Assembly (NCBI GenBank): GCA_015295805.1
Contig: DVEF01000105.1
Coordinates: forward strand, 1-45,433
Source of the DNA: Geminocystis sp. M7585_C2015_104
Lineage (GTDB): Bacteria; Cyanobacteriota; Cyanobacteriia; Cyanobacteriales; Cyanobacteriaceae
DNA: 45,433 bases
Direction of reading: 5' to 3'
Shown here: positions 18,310 to 27,634 of the stretch, piece after piece
Numbering within the stretch: the stretch's first letter is position 1
Layout: each line of letters starts with the position of its first letter
Notes under the pieces: model-generated
The model's input: only the letters and a program-made list of their open reading frames with translations
The model's database searches: none
What the model was told of the DNA's origin: nothing
Position numbers and translations under genes: made by a program

Positions 18310-19506
18310 GTGTCACCGGGGGGGTGTTTTTTGTTGAAAGTCCTTTTCTTTGAATCATATTATTTTTCTTTCCATGGTGCCCAGCAGTCACTGCTATCTC
18401 TGGTTCGAAGACTCAACAAGGCAAAATTTGAACCTGTTATAGTAGTCCCCGGGGAAGGGCCACTACAGGAGGAAGCGGTCAAACACCACATGGCTGTAGA
18501 AGTGGTACCATACCCCCGGCAGTTGAATATGTTTAACAAAAAACTTATTAAATCTCCATGGAGGATATTGTTATCTGTAATATATTTAGTCCAATACAGT
18601 GTAAGACTATTCCAGTTGATAAAGACTCATCGTCCCCGTGTGATATGTGCCAATCAACTCCGTTCAGTTTTAACCATAGGATGGATATCAAGACTGCTGG
18701 GCATACCACTAATATGGTACCTAAGAATAGATCAGAGAGCAGGACTGTTGGATCTCATTGGACTTTTACTGTCCACTAGGGTTGTTGCAGTGTCAAGGGG
18801 AGTTACAAGTATTTTTGGCAAAAGTATAAAAAAAAAATATGGGAAAAAAATCATAGTAATTTACGATGGCCTAGACGCCGAGAAATTGGAAACTTGTCAT
18901 GAGAATTGGAGAAAAAGTGATGGAATTCCAGACAGTGCCTTCGTGTTTGCAATGGTCTCGTCTATGCACCCACGGAAAGGACACAGGTACTTTATTGAAG
19001 CCGCGAAAAGACTAGTAGAAGACTTCCCCGATACCCATTTCTTAATTGTGGGCAAAGCTCTGAATGAGAATGAAATAACATATGAGAGTGAAATAAAAAA
19101 GCTGGTAAAAGAGTTGAGAATAGAAGAGAATGTATTGTTTCTCGGGTTTAGAAGAGATGTCCCAGCTATTTTGAATGGCATTGACTGTTTGGTATTGCCA
19201 AGCACTTCTGAAGGCCTTCCCCTAGTCCTGTTAGAAGCTATGGCGGCTGGAAAACCAGTTATAGCCTCCAATGTTGGTGGGTGTGCAGAAGTGGTTATTG
19301 ATGGGGAAACAGGAATACTGGTAACACCCCGCGATGTCGACTCCCTATACAATGCCATGCAGAAAATAAGGACTTCGCCAACTATGGCAAAAACAATGGG
19401 GAATAAGGGGAAACAAAGAGTACATCAGCATTTCAACCTTGAGAAATGTGTTCGTGAGTTTGAAAAACTCCTAGAACAATTAGGAGAAAAGGCTAAATGG
19501 AAATAA
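18310..19506 (+). CDS. Family 4 glycosyltransferase
   Basis: A GT-B glycosyltransferase of about 390-398 residues. N-terminal domain: KVLFFESYYFSFHGAQQSLLSLV and PVIVVPGEGPLQEEAVKHH. C-terminal domain: AMVSSMHPRKGHRYFIEAAK, NVLFLGFRRDVPAILNGIDC and the donor-site EX7E block PSTSEGLPLVLLEAMAAGKPVIA, then GGCAEVVIDGETGILV. The GTG at 18310 gives 398 residues, but TTG codons at 18331 and 18334, just behind a G-rich run that could pair with the ribosome, would give the more typical start LKVLFFES. Retaining by family; donor unknown. It lies 60 bp after the sulfotransferase. Confidence 0.86.
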   Translation: MSPGGCFLLKVLFFESYYFSFHGAQQSLLSLVRRLNKAKFEPVIVVPGEGPLQEEAVKHHMAVEVVPYPRQLNMFNKKLIKSPWRILLSVIYLVQYSVRLFQLIKTHRPRVICANQLRSVLTIGWISRLLGIPLIWYLRIDQRAGLLDLIGLLLSTRVVAVSRGVTSIFGKSIKKKYGKKIIVIYDGLDAEKLETCHENWRKSDGIPDSAFVFAMVSSMHPRKGHRYFIEAAKRLVEDFPDTHFLIVGKALNENEITYESEIKKLVKELRIEENVLFLGFRRDVPAILNGIDCLVLPSTSEGLPLVLLEAMAAGKPVIASNVGGCAEVVIDGETGILVTPRDVDSLYNAMQKIRTSPTMAKTMGNKGKQRVHQHFNLEKCVREFEKLLEQLGEKAKWK

Positions 19507-19669
19507 CTGTTATAACAGTCACAAATCCTTAATCAGGAAAACCAGGTGTGTCGGCACAATGGACAAATTTAATTTATACTTCTGGTGGCCACCTTTCACC
19601 CCTCTTGAGGTGCCGAATATGATATAAACTTGTCCAGTTGACCGTAAGGGCTCTCAAAAGGGAGGTATT

Positions 19670-20569
19670 TTGGCAATGGTGCCCATTTCTGTTTGTATCC
19701 CAACCAAAGACAGGCCAGAAGAATTGAAAAAATGTATTGACTCCGTGCTCGCACAGACAACACTCCCCAGGGAAATAGTAATAATTGATGATGGTCAATT
19801 GGACGTTGCCCCCCTAAGAGAGGTAATAGAGCTAAAGACCGGATTTAAGTATTTTAAGAAGGATAAACCAAGTCTATCTGCCTCCAGGAATCTTGCCAAA
19901 GAAATTGCCCGTAGTGAGCTAATCCTTTTTCTGGACGATGATGTAGTCTTGGAGCCCGATTACATACAGAATATATACAAGGTGTTCGAGGAGGATGTGA
20001 ATCGAGAAATAGGGGCGGTTGGGGGGATTGAGATTAACAGTAAAAGGGAAAGCCCACTAGCCATGTTTTATAAAAGATTGTTTTTTTTGCACTGTGGAAA
20101 GCCTGGTGTTATAATGCCCTGGGGATTTCAAACGGGGGCTCATGGAATCGACACCATTACCCAGGTGATGTGGCTGACGGGCGCCATTTCCTGTTTTAGG
20201 AAAGAGTTGCTCATACAATTCCCTTTTGAGGAATTTCACGGTGGCAGGAATGCTCTCGAGGACATAGAGTTTGCATGGAGGGTGTGGAATAAGTATAAGG
20301 GACAAAAATACAAATTCCTTGTAAATCCCCATGCTAGGGCATATCATTACCATTCCCCTGTGAGTAGGGAAAAAAGTTATGTCACAGGATACAAACAAGC
20401 GTACAACAGGCTTTGGATATTCAATAAACACGGGGAAAAGACATTTCAAAACATTACGTTATTTTGTTGGGCAATGACGGGTCAGATTCTCAAAATGGCA
20501 GCAACTGGAAGGATTGAGATGGCTATAGGCAGTGTGAGGGGCATTATCTCTTTTTTAACTGGGAAATGA
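19670..20569 (+). CDS. Family 2 glycosyltransferase
   Basis: A 299-residue GT-A enzyme with ISVCIPTKDRPEELKKCIDSVLAQTT, the EIVIIDDGQ strand, a clear DDD metal-binding triad (LILFLDDDVVLEPDY), the acceptor-side GAISCFRKELL and ALEDIEFAWRVW with the catalytic ED, and a C-terminal hydrophobic helix. GGAGG at 19661-19665 serves the start; the ATG at 19676 has better spacing than the TTG at 19670, so two residues may be dropped. In the 163 bp before it, a frame overlapping the previous stop reads MEITVITVTNP before a stop and could be a trace of another glycosyltransferase. Confidence 0.86.
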   Translation: MAMVPISVCIPTKDRPEELKKCIDSVLAQTTLPREIVIIDDGQLDVAPLREVIELKTGFKYFKKDKPSLSASRNLAKEIARSELILFLDDDVVLEPDYIQNIYKVFEEDVNREIGAVGGIEINSKRESPLAMFYKRLFFLHCGKPGVIMPWGFQTGAHGIDTITQVMWLTGAISCFRKELLIQFPFEEFHGGRNALEDIEFAWRVWNKYKGQKYKFLVNPHARAYHYHSPVSREKSYVTGYKQAYNRLWIFNKHGEKTFQNITLFCWAMTGQILKMAATGRIEMAIGSVRGIISFLTGK

Positions 20570-20709
20570 TTTGTCCGGGAACATATTAGGAAGAGCAGAC
20601 AATCCAAAAAGAACGGAATCCCCGAGGTGCAATCCTATGGACGGGCCAACCGGCGACCATCTCATCCCTAACAAACCATAACATAAGTTTTCCAGGGTTG
20701 ACTTGAATT

Positions 20710-21612
20710 ATGTTTTTCAGCGCTAATAAGGACAATCTTCCCAATGCCCTAGTTATAGGGCCAATGCGTACGGCCACCACCTGGGTTTATGAGTATCTAA
20801 AGTCTAGGGGGGATATTTGTCTGCCCTCTGGGGTGAAAGAAACTTTTTTCTTCGACAAAAGATTCCATAAGGGTATTAACTGGTATGGGGCCCATTTTAA
20901 ACGCTCCAAGGGTAAGAAACACTTAAAAATTATTGAAGTAGCACCAAGTTATTTTCATAGTGATGAGGCGCCACGGAGAATTTTTGACACTCTAGGACAA
21001 GTGACTCTACTGGTAATGGTCAGGAATCCCGTGGAAAGAAGTATTTCCCACTATAGACATTTAGTCAGTCGTGGACTTGTGGGAACTGACATGAAAAAAG
21101 CAGTGGCCAAATACCCGGAAATAATAGAGGCCAGCCGTTACGCCCATCGTCTACAGAAATGGGAAAAAGTCTTCGGGGTTGGTGCTGTTAGAGTTATAAG
21201 ACAAGAGCTTTTAAAAGAAAACCCCCCTGAGTTTGTTAAACAATTATGCGAACTGCTTGGAATCCCATTTCTTCCACCCCCAGAGGCTCTGTTGTATACC
21301 AAAATAAATAAAGCGCCCGTGCCTTCTTTCCCTCTGCTGGCAAGGTTGGGATGGCGTTTTGCTAATTTTCTAAGGGACTATAGAGTTTATGCCCCTATAG
21401 AATTGGCCAAATCCCTAGGCTTAAAAAAGCTTTTTTTTGGCTCGGATAGAAGGGAAAAAAAATTCTCATTGACCCAGGAGGATATAATATGGCTTGAGGA
21501 CTTACTCAAAGAGGACTGGATTGTTTTCCAACGCTCGTTGCAAGGGGAGTCGGAACGGGAGTTGAGTCGTAATAGCCAGTGGTTATATTATGAGAATAGC
21601 AATGGTCTCTAA
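20710..21612 (+). CDS. PAPS-dependent sulfotransferase (second)
   Basis: A 300-residue P-loop sulfotransferase. The PAPS 5'-phosphosulfate loop is ALVIGPMRTATTWVYEYL (residues 13-30; R20-T21-A-T-T in place of the more usual K-x-G-T-T/S). The 3'-phosphate segment is LLVMVRNPVERSISHYRHL with R105 and S111. VKETFFFDKRF and IIEVAPSYFHSDEAPRRI are typical of NDST-like bacterial sulfotransferases. It differs clearly from the one at 17380, so the two probably sulfate different positions or sugars. Its last 23 bp overlap the next gene, which suggests translational coupling. The start lacks a strong ribosome site. Confidence 0.87.
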   Translation: MFFSANKDNLPNALVIGPMRTATTWVYEYLKSRGDICLPSGVKETFFFDKRFHKGINWYGAHFKRSKGKKHLKIIEVAPSYFHSDEAPRRIFDTLGQVTLLVMVRNPVERSISHYRHLVSRGLVGTDMKKAVAKYPEIIEASRYAHRLQKWEKVFGVGAVRVIRQELLKENPPEFVKQLCELLGIPFLPPPEALLYTKINKAPVPSFPLLARLGWRFANFLRDYRVYAPIELAKSLGLKKLFFGSDRREKKFSLTQEDIIWLEDLLKEDWIVFQRSLQGESERELSRNSQWLYYENSNGL

Positions 21613-22714
21613 CAGTTCATGGAGTTTATTCAACTTCAGGTTTAATTTGGCCCAGCATTTAAAAAAAAACAAACATGAGGTGGTTTTGATAGCTCCCCGT
21701 GACAGTTATAGTAAAATATTAGAACGAGAATTTGAATATCATGATATCTGCTTAAGGCCTAGAAGTACTGAGCCAATACAAGAGATAAAAACGCTCTTGT
21801 CCTTCTACAAGTTGTATGAAGAAATCAGGCCTGATTTGACCTTGCATTTCACAATAAAGCCAAATATTTATGGAGGTATAGTTTGCAGAATTTTGGGCCT
21901 AAAATACATAAACAATATAAGTGGTCTCGGCACAGTCTTCGCCAAGGAAGATATGGTAACAAAATTAGTAAAACTTCTCTACAAATACTCCCTGGCTAAT
22001 GCCGAGAAGATATTCTTCCAAAATAGAGAAGACTATGAAGTTTTTGTGACGGGAAAATTAGTGGACAAAAACAAGTGTGAAATTTTACCAGGAAGTGGGG
22101 TTGATACCAACAAGTTTACACCAGTAAAGAAAGACAAAAATACCGGTAATACTAAATTCCTTCTTGCCTCTCGCTTGCTCTGGGAAAAAGGTGTAAGAGA
22201 ATATGTGGAGGCCGCCAGAATCATCAAATCTAAACACCCCCACGTCAAATTTTATCTACTAGGATTTTTAGGTGCGGATAATCCCACTGCCATTCCCAAA
22301 AAGCAGATAGATGAATGGGTAAAAGAGGGTGTTGTGGAATATATGGGTGTCAGTGACAAAATCTGGGAGGAAATAGCAAAAGTAGACTGTGTTGTGCTTC
22401 CATCGTACTATAGAGAGGGTATACCACGGGTTTTATTGGAGGCAGCCAGTATGGCAAAGCCAATCATCACCACGGACAACGTCGGCTGTCGTGAGGTGGT
22501 AGACCATGGGATTAATGGTTATCTTTGTCAAATTAAAAACCCCAAAGACTTGGCCGACAAAATGGAAAAAATTATCAATTTGTCTCCAAAAGAGAGAGTG
22601 AAAATGGGTCAAGCCGGTAGAGAAAAGGTTGTACGAGAATTTGATGAAAGCATCATTATCAGGAAGTATTTAGAGGCCATCCGGCAATTGGAAAGAAATG
22701 GAACACAACAATAG
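21590..22714 (+). CDS. Family 4 glycosyltransferase (PglA/WbpH-like)
   Basis: A 374-residue GT-B enzyme. It has the group's start (MRIAMVSNSSWSLFNFR), the acceptor-loop segment LHFTIKPNIYGGIVC, INNISGLGTVF, and the donor domain with FLLASRLLWEKGVREYVEAA, VVLPSYYREGIPRVLLEAASMAKPIITT (EX7E) and GCREVVDHGINGYLC. These match the subgroup that includes PglA and WbpH-like transferases acting on undecaprenyl-diphosphate-linked N-acetylated sugars. The exact donor is inference. It starts inside the preceding sulfotransferase gene (overlap 23 bp) and is the last intact gene of the polysaccharide cluster. Confidence 0.87.
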   Translation: MRIAMVSNSSWSLFNFRFNLAQHLKKNKHEVVLIAPRDSYSKILEREFEYHDICLRPRSTEPIQEIKTLLSFYKLYEEIRPDLTLHFTIKPNIYGGIVCRILGLKYINNISGLGTVFAKEDMVTKLVKLLYKYSLANAEKIFFQNREDYEVFVTGKLVDKNKCEILPGSGVDTNKFTPVKKDKNTGNTKFLLASRLLWEKGVREYVEAARIIKSKHPHVKFYLLGFLGADNPTAIPKKQIDEWVKEGVVEYMGVSDKIWEEIAKVDCVVLPSYYREGIPRVLLEAASMAKPIITTDNVGCREVVDHGINGYLCQIKNPKDLADKMEKIINLSPKERVKMGQAGREKVVREFDESIIIRKYLEAIRQLERNGTQQ

Positions 22715-23013
22715 GACTGTGAACAGTTGCTCCTCCCATTAAGGGGCTATGAAAAAAGAAGGGCACGGAGCCATTTATGTACAGGGGTAACCAGCACAAT
22801 TGGGAATAAAAAATAGGTTTTTGATTAAACCAGAAGGCGGTAACAAAAAAAAATGAAAATGATTCGCTGGGGATTGCAATGGGGAAAAACACTGTCATGT
22901 CGAAGAGATAAAAAAATTGATAATACGCAATTTTGGCTAGGTTTTAATTAAGACCAATCCCCTTGGTTGAGAGGGATAATACAAGGGAAAGAAATTCAAA
23001 AAGCCCTTAATAA
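22715..23013. other. Intergenic, AT-rich end of polysaccharide locus
   Basis: About 300 bp with A-runs and no gene on either strand. I see no clear hairpin terminator. Confidence 0.4.
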
Positions 23014-24137
23014 ATGAAGAGAATCCTAACAGTCAAAAGACAAAGTTTTGAGAAAATAAGAACAGGCAAAGACTACTACTTAGATAAAACTCCCCTTGTG
23101 AAAGGGCTAGTAAAAAAGGGTTATATACTGTAACTCTATCAGCCCGTGACCGAGTTGAATGAAAATTATAGCCAAAAAGTGGTTTTCCCGGCAGATGAAT
23201 ATTACAAACCAATCCCTGACAACATAATCCTTAACATAGGAGACAGAAGGAGGGCAAAACAAATAAGAGAAATTTTAAAAAACCTGTATGGCGTCCTAAA
23301 ACCCCTCCATGTGTATATTAAATTTGTATTCCTCACAGGTGAATCAAAATTCTCAAAAGTCTCAATATTATCAGGTTTAAACCAGTTAAACCACATCACC
23401 CCTGATAAAGCCTATTTCACCATCTGTGGATGTACTTAGCTACAGTTATAGACAGTTTTGGCCAAAGCTGGGAAAACAGAACAATATAAAGGCTACTGTT
23501 TCTGTGGCGAGTATCAAGAGGGAGTTCAATTGCTATTAGGAAAGAAACTGGAACATCTACATTTTTGATAAAGCTAGTTGTGGAAAAACACTTCTACACC
23601 CCACATGGAAGAATTTATGACCAATGAAAGACCACTTGGAGGTTTTGGTGTAGACTTTTTACAATCCAAAACTAAAACTCCCGCCCTGGGGAGATACCTT
23701 ACAGTGAAGAGGTGGATACCATCTTTAGTCAGAGGGACAAGATATAAACTTGGGATAATCCAACAAAGAAGTAAAGATAGTACTAAACCATTACCTCTTT
23801 GCCCACCCTTCACAGCTAAATGACTCTGTGGGGGATTATAGCTCTGTCTGGCCAGGGCCGATTTAGCTAAAGTGGAAAAAAATAATTGAAGTCCATTTGC
23901 CTATCTATAGGGGCGGTGTTTACCCCAATTCCAGAAGATATAACCAACAAAGCCAGGGAAGACAAGGTATGCATGATAGAGTTTAAAGTGGTGGACATTA
24001 ATAAAGACAAGCCCAAGGGCAATAAATCAGCCTATGTGGGGAAATACCAAGACCTACACCTGATGGTAATGGATTATGATAAGAGGGAGCAGAATATTGT
24101 GAATTTTGAAGGGGAAGAAGTTAGAGTTGACCCTTGA
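23014..24137 (+). pseudogene. Pseudogene of AAA-ATPase-like / PDDEXK nuclease protein
   Basis: Pieces of the common accessory family that joins an AAA-ATPase-like N-domain to a PD-(D/E)XK nuclease C-domain occur in order, broken by stops and frameshifts. At 23014 it begins with MKRILTVKRQSFEKIRTGKD and YYLDKTPLVKGLVKKG. Around 23170-23440 come PADEYYKPIPDN, FVFLTGESKFSKVSI and FTICGCT (family VDEYDKPI, TGVSKFSKVSI, TICGYT). Around 23560-23760 comes a middle part with TFLIKLVVEKHF. Around 23940-24137 comes the nuclease core MIEFKVVDIN with KREQNIVNFEGEE. About 100 residues between KKG and PADEYYK, which should hold Walker A, are missing. The full protein is usually about 500-550 residues. It is clearly inactive. 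Confidence 0.82.
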
Positions 24138-24366
24138 TGGTTGAGAAGGAAATCGCTGAGGGTCTCCATTATAAGCTAGCTGTGCCAAAACCCCCGTTTT
24201 GACTGTAACGGCAGCTACTTGGAAAAGCCTTCTATTGCTCTTGAAATAGGGATGCTCTTGACATAAGGAAATAAGAAAAAAATCTGGCAACCATGGCCAG
24301 TAGGATGTTAGTCTTTTATGTTCTAATAATGTTTTGTTTTTATTTTTTTTTGGGCCTCAAAAAACA

Positions 24367-25617
24367 CTACTCGGGAAGTTTGTACTGGGATACTATCCTC
24401 TTGGCATACTCAGGCACATGTTGTTCTAGTTTCTCAGGATAGTTGCGTTTGACATACAAATAATTGCGTGCAAAGTGGGAATCAATGGAAAAACGGGCGT
24501 ATTCTAACCCCTTCGGCCCTATTTTTTCTATAACTACCCCCATCAGTTTAGCCGCCCACATGGGGAGTGTCACACCTCTGTCATAAGCAGGAATACTGTT
24601 CTGGACAGCCTGACGTCTATCCCCACTGGACATAACCGGCTGTATGTGTAACTGATTACGCACCAAGTCCAACATCTGTTTACCCCTCTCATTCCTCACT
24701 ACTAACCACTGCCAGCCAAAGGGCGCACCCATGTATCCCACCACCAAGTCGGCTAGGGCATTGACATAGTCAAAGCACGTCATACAAGATGGAGCAAATA
24801 TATCTTTGAGCACATTGGTTTTTAGCCCAAAAAAGGGAACTTTTTCCACACTTCCGTCTGCATGTTTGAAGTGTACCCGGAAGTCTTGCATAAACTCATA
24901 AGCCACCACGGTTTCGGGAGATTTGCTGGTGGTTTGTAGGAATTTTTGTAAACCGGCCCGAGTTACATTGTCTACACAGGGAGTGCCTAGAACATACAAT
25001 TTCTCAAGGCCCAACTTGTCCTCTACCGCCCTCAAAGCCTGAATCTGGCAACCCACCCCAATCACAAGTAGTCGTTTCATCCCAGATTTTTCCACCAACT
25101 CCAAAACGGAGAGATTGGGAGATAATGTGGGCTTGTTTACCCTAGCCTTTATAATTTCCTCAACAGTGGTGGCTAAAACCGGTTTAGGGGAAAAACGGTC
25201 TTCATCCCTGTTTTGGACGCAGACAACGCCTTCTACTAGTCCCCGCGTTAACATTTCACAAGCGATGGTAGTCACAATGCCCGTCCACTGAGCCCCCTCA
25301 AGGGGTTGAATTTTACGGGCAGACATCATCTCCTGATGAATCCCAAAATACAATTCATCCTCGTTGTCCAAATCACGACTACGCCCATGGGTTGCTTTCT
25401 CCAAATGGGCTATTTGTTGATTTATAAAAGCACAAGCCTCCTTCACATAGTGAATGTAATAAGTATCACACAAACCACACTCGCTACATAACTCCTTGGC
25501 TGGACGACGACTTCCCGGTTTTAATGCCTTGGCCCTATGATGGGATTTGGGAGGGATTAAGGTTTGGGGGTTGGGGGTTAGGGATTTGCTTTTAGGGGTT
25601 TGGATGTTAAAAGTCAT
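24367..25617 (-). CDS. bciB: Ferredoxin-type 8-vinyl reductase of chlorophyll synthesis (BciB)
   Basis: A 416-residue Fe-S flavoprotein of the F420-hydrogenase beta-subunit family. It matches the cyanobacterial BciB (Synechocystis Slr1923) type that reduces the 8-vinyl group of divinyl (proto)chlorophyllide using reduced ferredoxin. Seen: an N-terminal cysteine cluster ELCSECGLCDTYY, LYFGIHQEMMSARKIQPLEGAQWTGIV, VEGVVCVQNRDEDRF, the conserved GVGCQIQALRAVE, LGTPCVDNVTRAG, and the second cluster-binding region SCMTCFDYVNALADLVVGYMGAPFGWQW. Plant 7-hydroxymethyl chlorophyll a reductase is the close paralog, but in cyanobacteria vinyl reduction is the demonstrated role. The first 25 residues are Pro/Thr/Lys-rich and weakly conserved, so the true start may be later. 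A weak TTTTTTG/CAAAAAA stem follows the stop codon. Confidence 0.9.
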   Translation of the reverse strand: MTFNIQTPKSKSLTPNPQTLIPPKSHHRAKALKPGSRRPAKELCSECGLCDTYYIHYVKEACAFINQQIAHLEKATHGRSRDLDNEDELYFGIHQEMMSARKIQPLEGAQWTGIVTTIACEMLTRGLVEGVVCVQNRDEDRFSPKPVLATTVEEIIKARVNKPTLSPNLSVLELVEKSGMKRLLVIGVGCQIQALRAVEDKLGLEKLYVLGTPCVDNVTRAGLQKFLQTTSKSPETVVAYEFMQDFRVHFKHADGSVEKVPFFGLKTNVLKDIFAPSCMTCFDYVNALADLVVGYMGAPFGWQWLVVRNERGKQMLDLVRNQLHIQPVMSSGDRRQAVQNSIPAYDRGVTLPMWAAKLMGVVIEKIGPKGLEYARFSIDSHFARNYLYVKRNYPEKLEQHVPEYAKRIVSQYKLPE

Positions 25618-25798
25618 TGTTATTAACTGCCGATTGTAGGTAATTCAAGTATTATTTTCCCACTCAATTCAGATTTCCGCCAGCCCCACCCGTAAAATAC
25701 CAGTGGCAATCAAAAATACCCTCTTGTGAGTGTAAAGGGATACCAAATATAATGGGGTGATATAAAGCACAAAACAAATGTTAAAGGGGTGACAAAGG

Positions 25799-27526
25799 AT
25801 GTTAGCATACTTCTTAGCAGTGGTTGTGGCCATTTTAAGTCTTTGGCTGTTTTTCACCGCCTGGACTGAAAAAGAAATTCATCGTCAGGACGACTTTTTG
25901 TGGAGTGGGTTAGGATTGTTTTATGCCCTAATCCTCTGGATTTGTGCTGGCAGGATTACTGGCGCGGTTTTGTTGGGGCAATGGGCGGTAGTGGCCATTC
26001 TAACATCCTTCTTCTGGGAAAACCGACAGCTGAGGAAGGCCATTGTCGCACAATCGTCTTTAGGGGGTTTTTCTCTCCTTAAATTCCTATTCACCAAACG
26101 AGAGATTTCTCTCTCCTCCTTTGGCTTTGGCAAGAAGAAAAAAATACAACAGGTTTCCACCCCATCCCCAACCGTCACCCCTGAGGAGGAAAAGCCAACT
26201 GGTCAACCCGTCGAGACAACCACCACTACAGCCATTCCTGCTGTTACCACGACCACAGGGGAAGTGGAGAAACCTACAGCCACACCCACTACCAGTGAAA
26301 CTGCCACTACGGAAAAGACAGAAACAACTGTCACCACGAAAACAGAATCGGAGACAACTACAGATACTGTCCAAAATGTTACAACAGAAGAAGTGGAGAC
26401 AGCTACCACACCTACTGGCGAGACTGTAACAGCAGAAGCCAAAGACAAGGAATCCACTCCCGAGGCGGCGGGAGAAGGGGAATCGGAAGGAAGTCCACAG
26501 ACACCCTCCCCACCACTGGAAGAGGCTAAAGTTTCTGTCACCCCCTCCCCAGAGATAGCCACCACCACGGAAACTGAAGCAGTCTCCTCTCCGCCACAAG
26601 TCGACAGCCAGTCAGAAGAAACTCTCCCTCAAAATGTAAGTGAATCAAAGGAGGAGAAAAAACAAACATCTCACCCTGCCGCAGTATCTGTCAAAAAACC
26701 CAGTCTATGGGAGAGAATAAAAAATCTTTTCCGTCGCCCATCCCCTCCCGCCACTCCTTCCCTTCTCGAGCAAATAGATCCCGCAGTAGAGAGTGCTACA
26801 AAAGTGGCAAAAGAGGTAGAAGAGGCCATTTCCAACTTAGACACTGAAATCACCCTCAAACAGGCAGAAGCCACGGCAAAAGAAGTCACCCCCTCACCAC
26901 AGACTACTCAAACTGCCACAGGGGCTGAATCCATAGCAACTCCAGCCGCCGAAACAGAAGAAGTCTCCCCCCAATTACAGCAGGTTGAAGAGGCAGAAAA
27001 AACCTCCCCAGTCGCCCCCGCTGCAACTACAACCCCCACTGAGTCCGAAACAGAAAAGCATGTGGAGGCTACAACCGTCTCCACTGCCGTTACCCCGTCT
27101 GAGGTGGAAGCAAAGACAAGGGCTGAAGTCACCACTGTCACTCCAATCAGAGTAGAATCTGAAAGAGAAAAACCCGCTGAAGCCACAGAAGCCACAACTG
27201 TTTCCGCCGTCGCTAACCTTCCTGCTGTGACTACCGCCGAAGCAGAAGTAGAAAAATCATCTTCTGTCACCCCCACCCACGAGATAGAAACCCCCACCAC
27301 TCATACCCCCCAAGATGCCCCCATAAAACCTGCTGAAACAACAAACCCACAACTTGAGGAAGAAAAACAACAGTCGACAGGGGGGGAAGAAAAAGAAAAG
27401 GCAACTCCCACAACACAAACAGAAGAAGCCACAAGGGATGTTGTCACAGATAAAGCCACTGAAAAGACAAATGGGGAAGAAACAATCAAACAACAGTCAC
27501 CAGAAGCAGCAGAGGCAGAAGCATAG
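25799..27526 (+). CDS. ycf66: Ycf66 family protein with long Thr/Pro/Glu-rich tail
   Basis: A 575-residue protein. Residues 1-95 are the Ycf66 domain: three membrane helices starting MLAYFLAVVVAILSLWLFFTAW, with the family block FLWSGLGLFYALILWICAGRITG and VLLGQWAVVAIL. Ycf66 is also chloroplast-encoded in some algae and mosses; its function is not settled. Residues 110-575 are a low-complexity, probably disordered tail rich in Thr, Glu, Pro and Ala (runs of TTT and ETT), interrupted by one more ordered, basic patch (KKPSLWERIKNLFRRPSPP, about 298-316) and a helix-prone part at about 325-355. The stop is TAG at 27524, but the frame runs on for 35 more codons of similar composition to TGA at 27632-27634. 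Confidence 0.88.
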   Translation: MLAYFLAVVVAILSLWLFFTAWTEKEIHRQDDFLWSGLGLFYALILWICAGRITGAVLLGQWAVVAILTSFFWENRQLRKAIVAQSSLGGFSLLKFLFTKREISLSSFGFGKKKKIQQVSTPSPTVTPEEEKPTGQPVETTTTTAIPAVTTTTGEVEKPTATPTTSETATTEKTETTVTTKTESETTTDTVQNVTTEEVETATTPTGETVTAEAKDKESTPEAAGEGESEGSPQTPSPPLEEAKVSVTPSPEIATTTETEAVSSPPQVDSQSEETLPQNVSESKEEKKQTSHPAAVSVKKPSLWERIKNLFRRPSPPATPSLLEQIDPAVESATKVAKEVEEAISNLDTEITLKQAEATAKEVTPSPQTTQTATGAESIATPAAETEEVSPQLQQVEEAEKTSPVAPAATTTPTESETEKHVEATTVSTAVTPSEVEAKTRAEVTTVTPIRVESEREKPAEATEATTVSAVANLPAVTTAEAEVEKSSSVTPTHEIETPTTHTPQDAPIKPAETTNPQLEEEKQQSTGGEEKEKATPTTQTEEATRDVVTDKATEKTNGEETIKQQSPEAAEAEA

Positions 27527-27634
27527 ACACAGGCAGGGGGAGAAGGGGTAACCCAGACAGCTAAAGAAGAATTAACGGCGACAGCCACTAGAAAAACCAG
27601 TGAGAAGGGTGACTTTGAGGGGAGTAAGAAATGA

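Noticed and set aside
24346..24364. TTTTTTG/CAAAAAA stem after bciB as a terminator
   Set aside because: Weak A-T stem and the sequence after it on the bciB strand is A-rich rather than T-rich.
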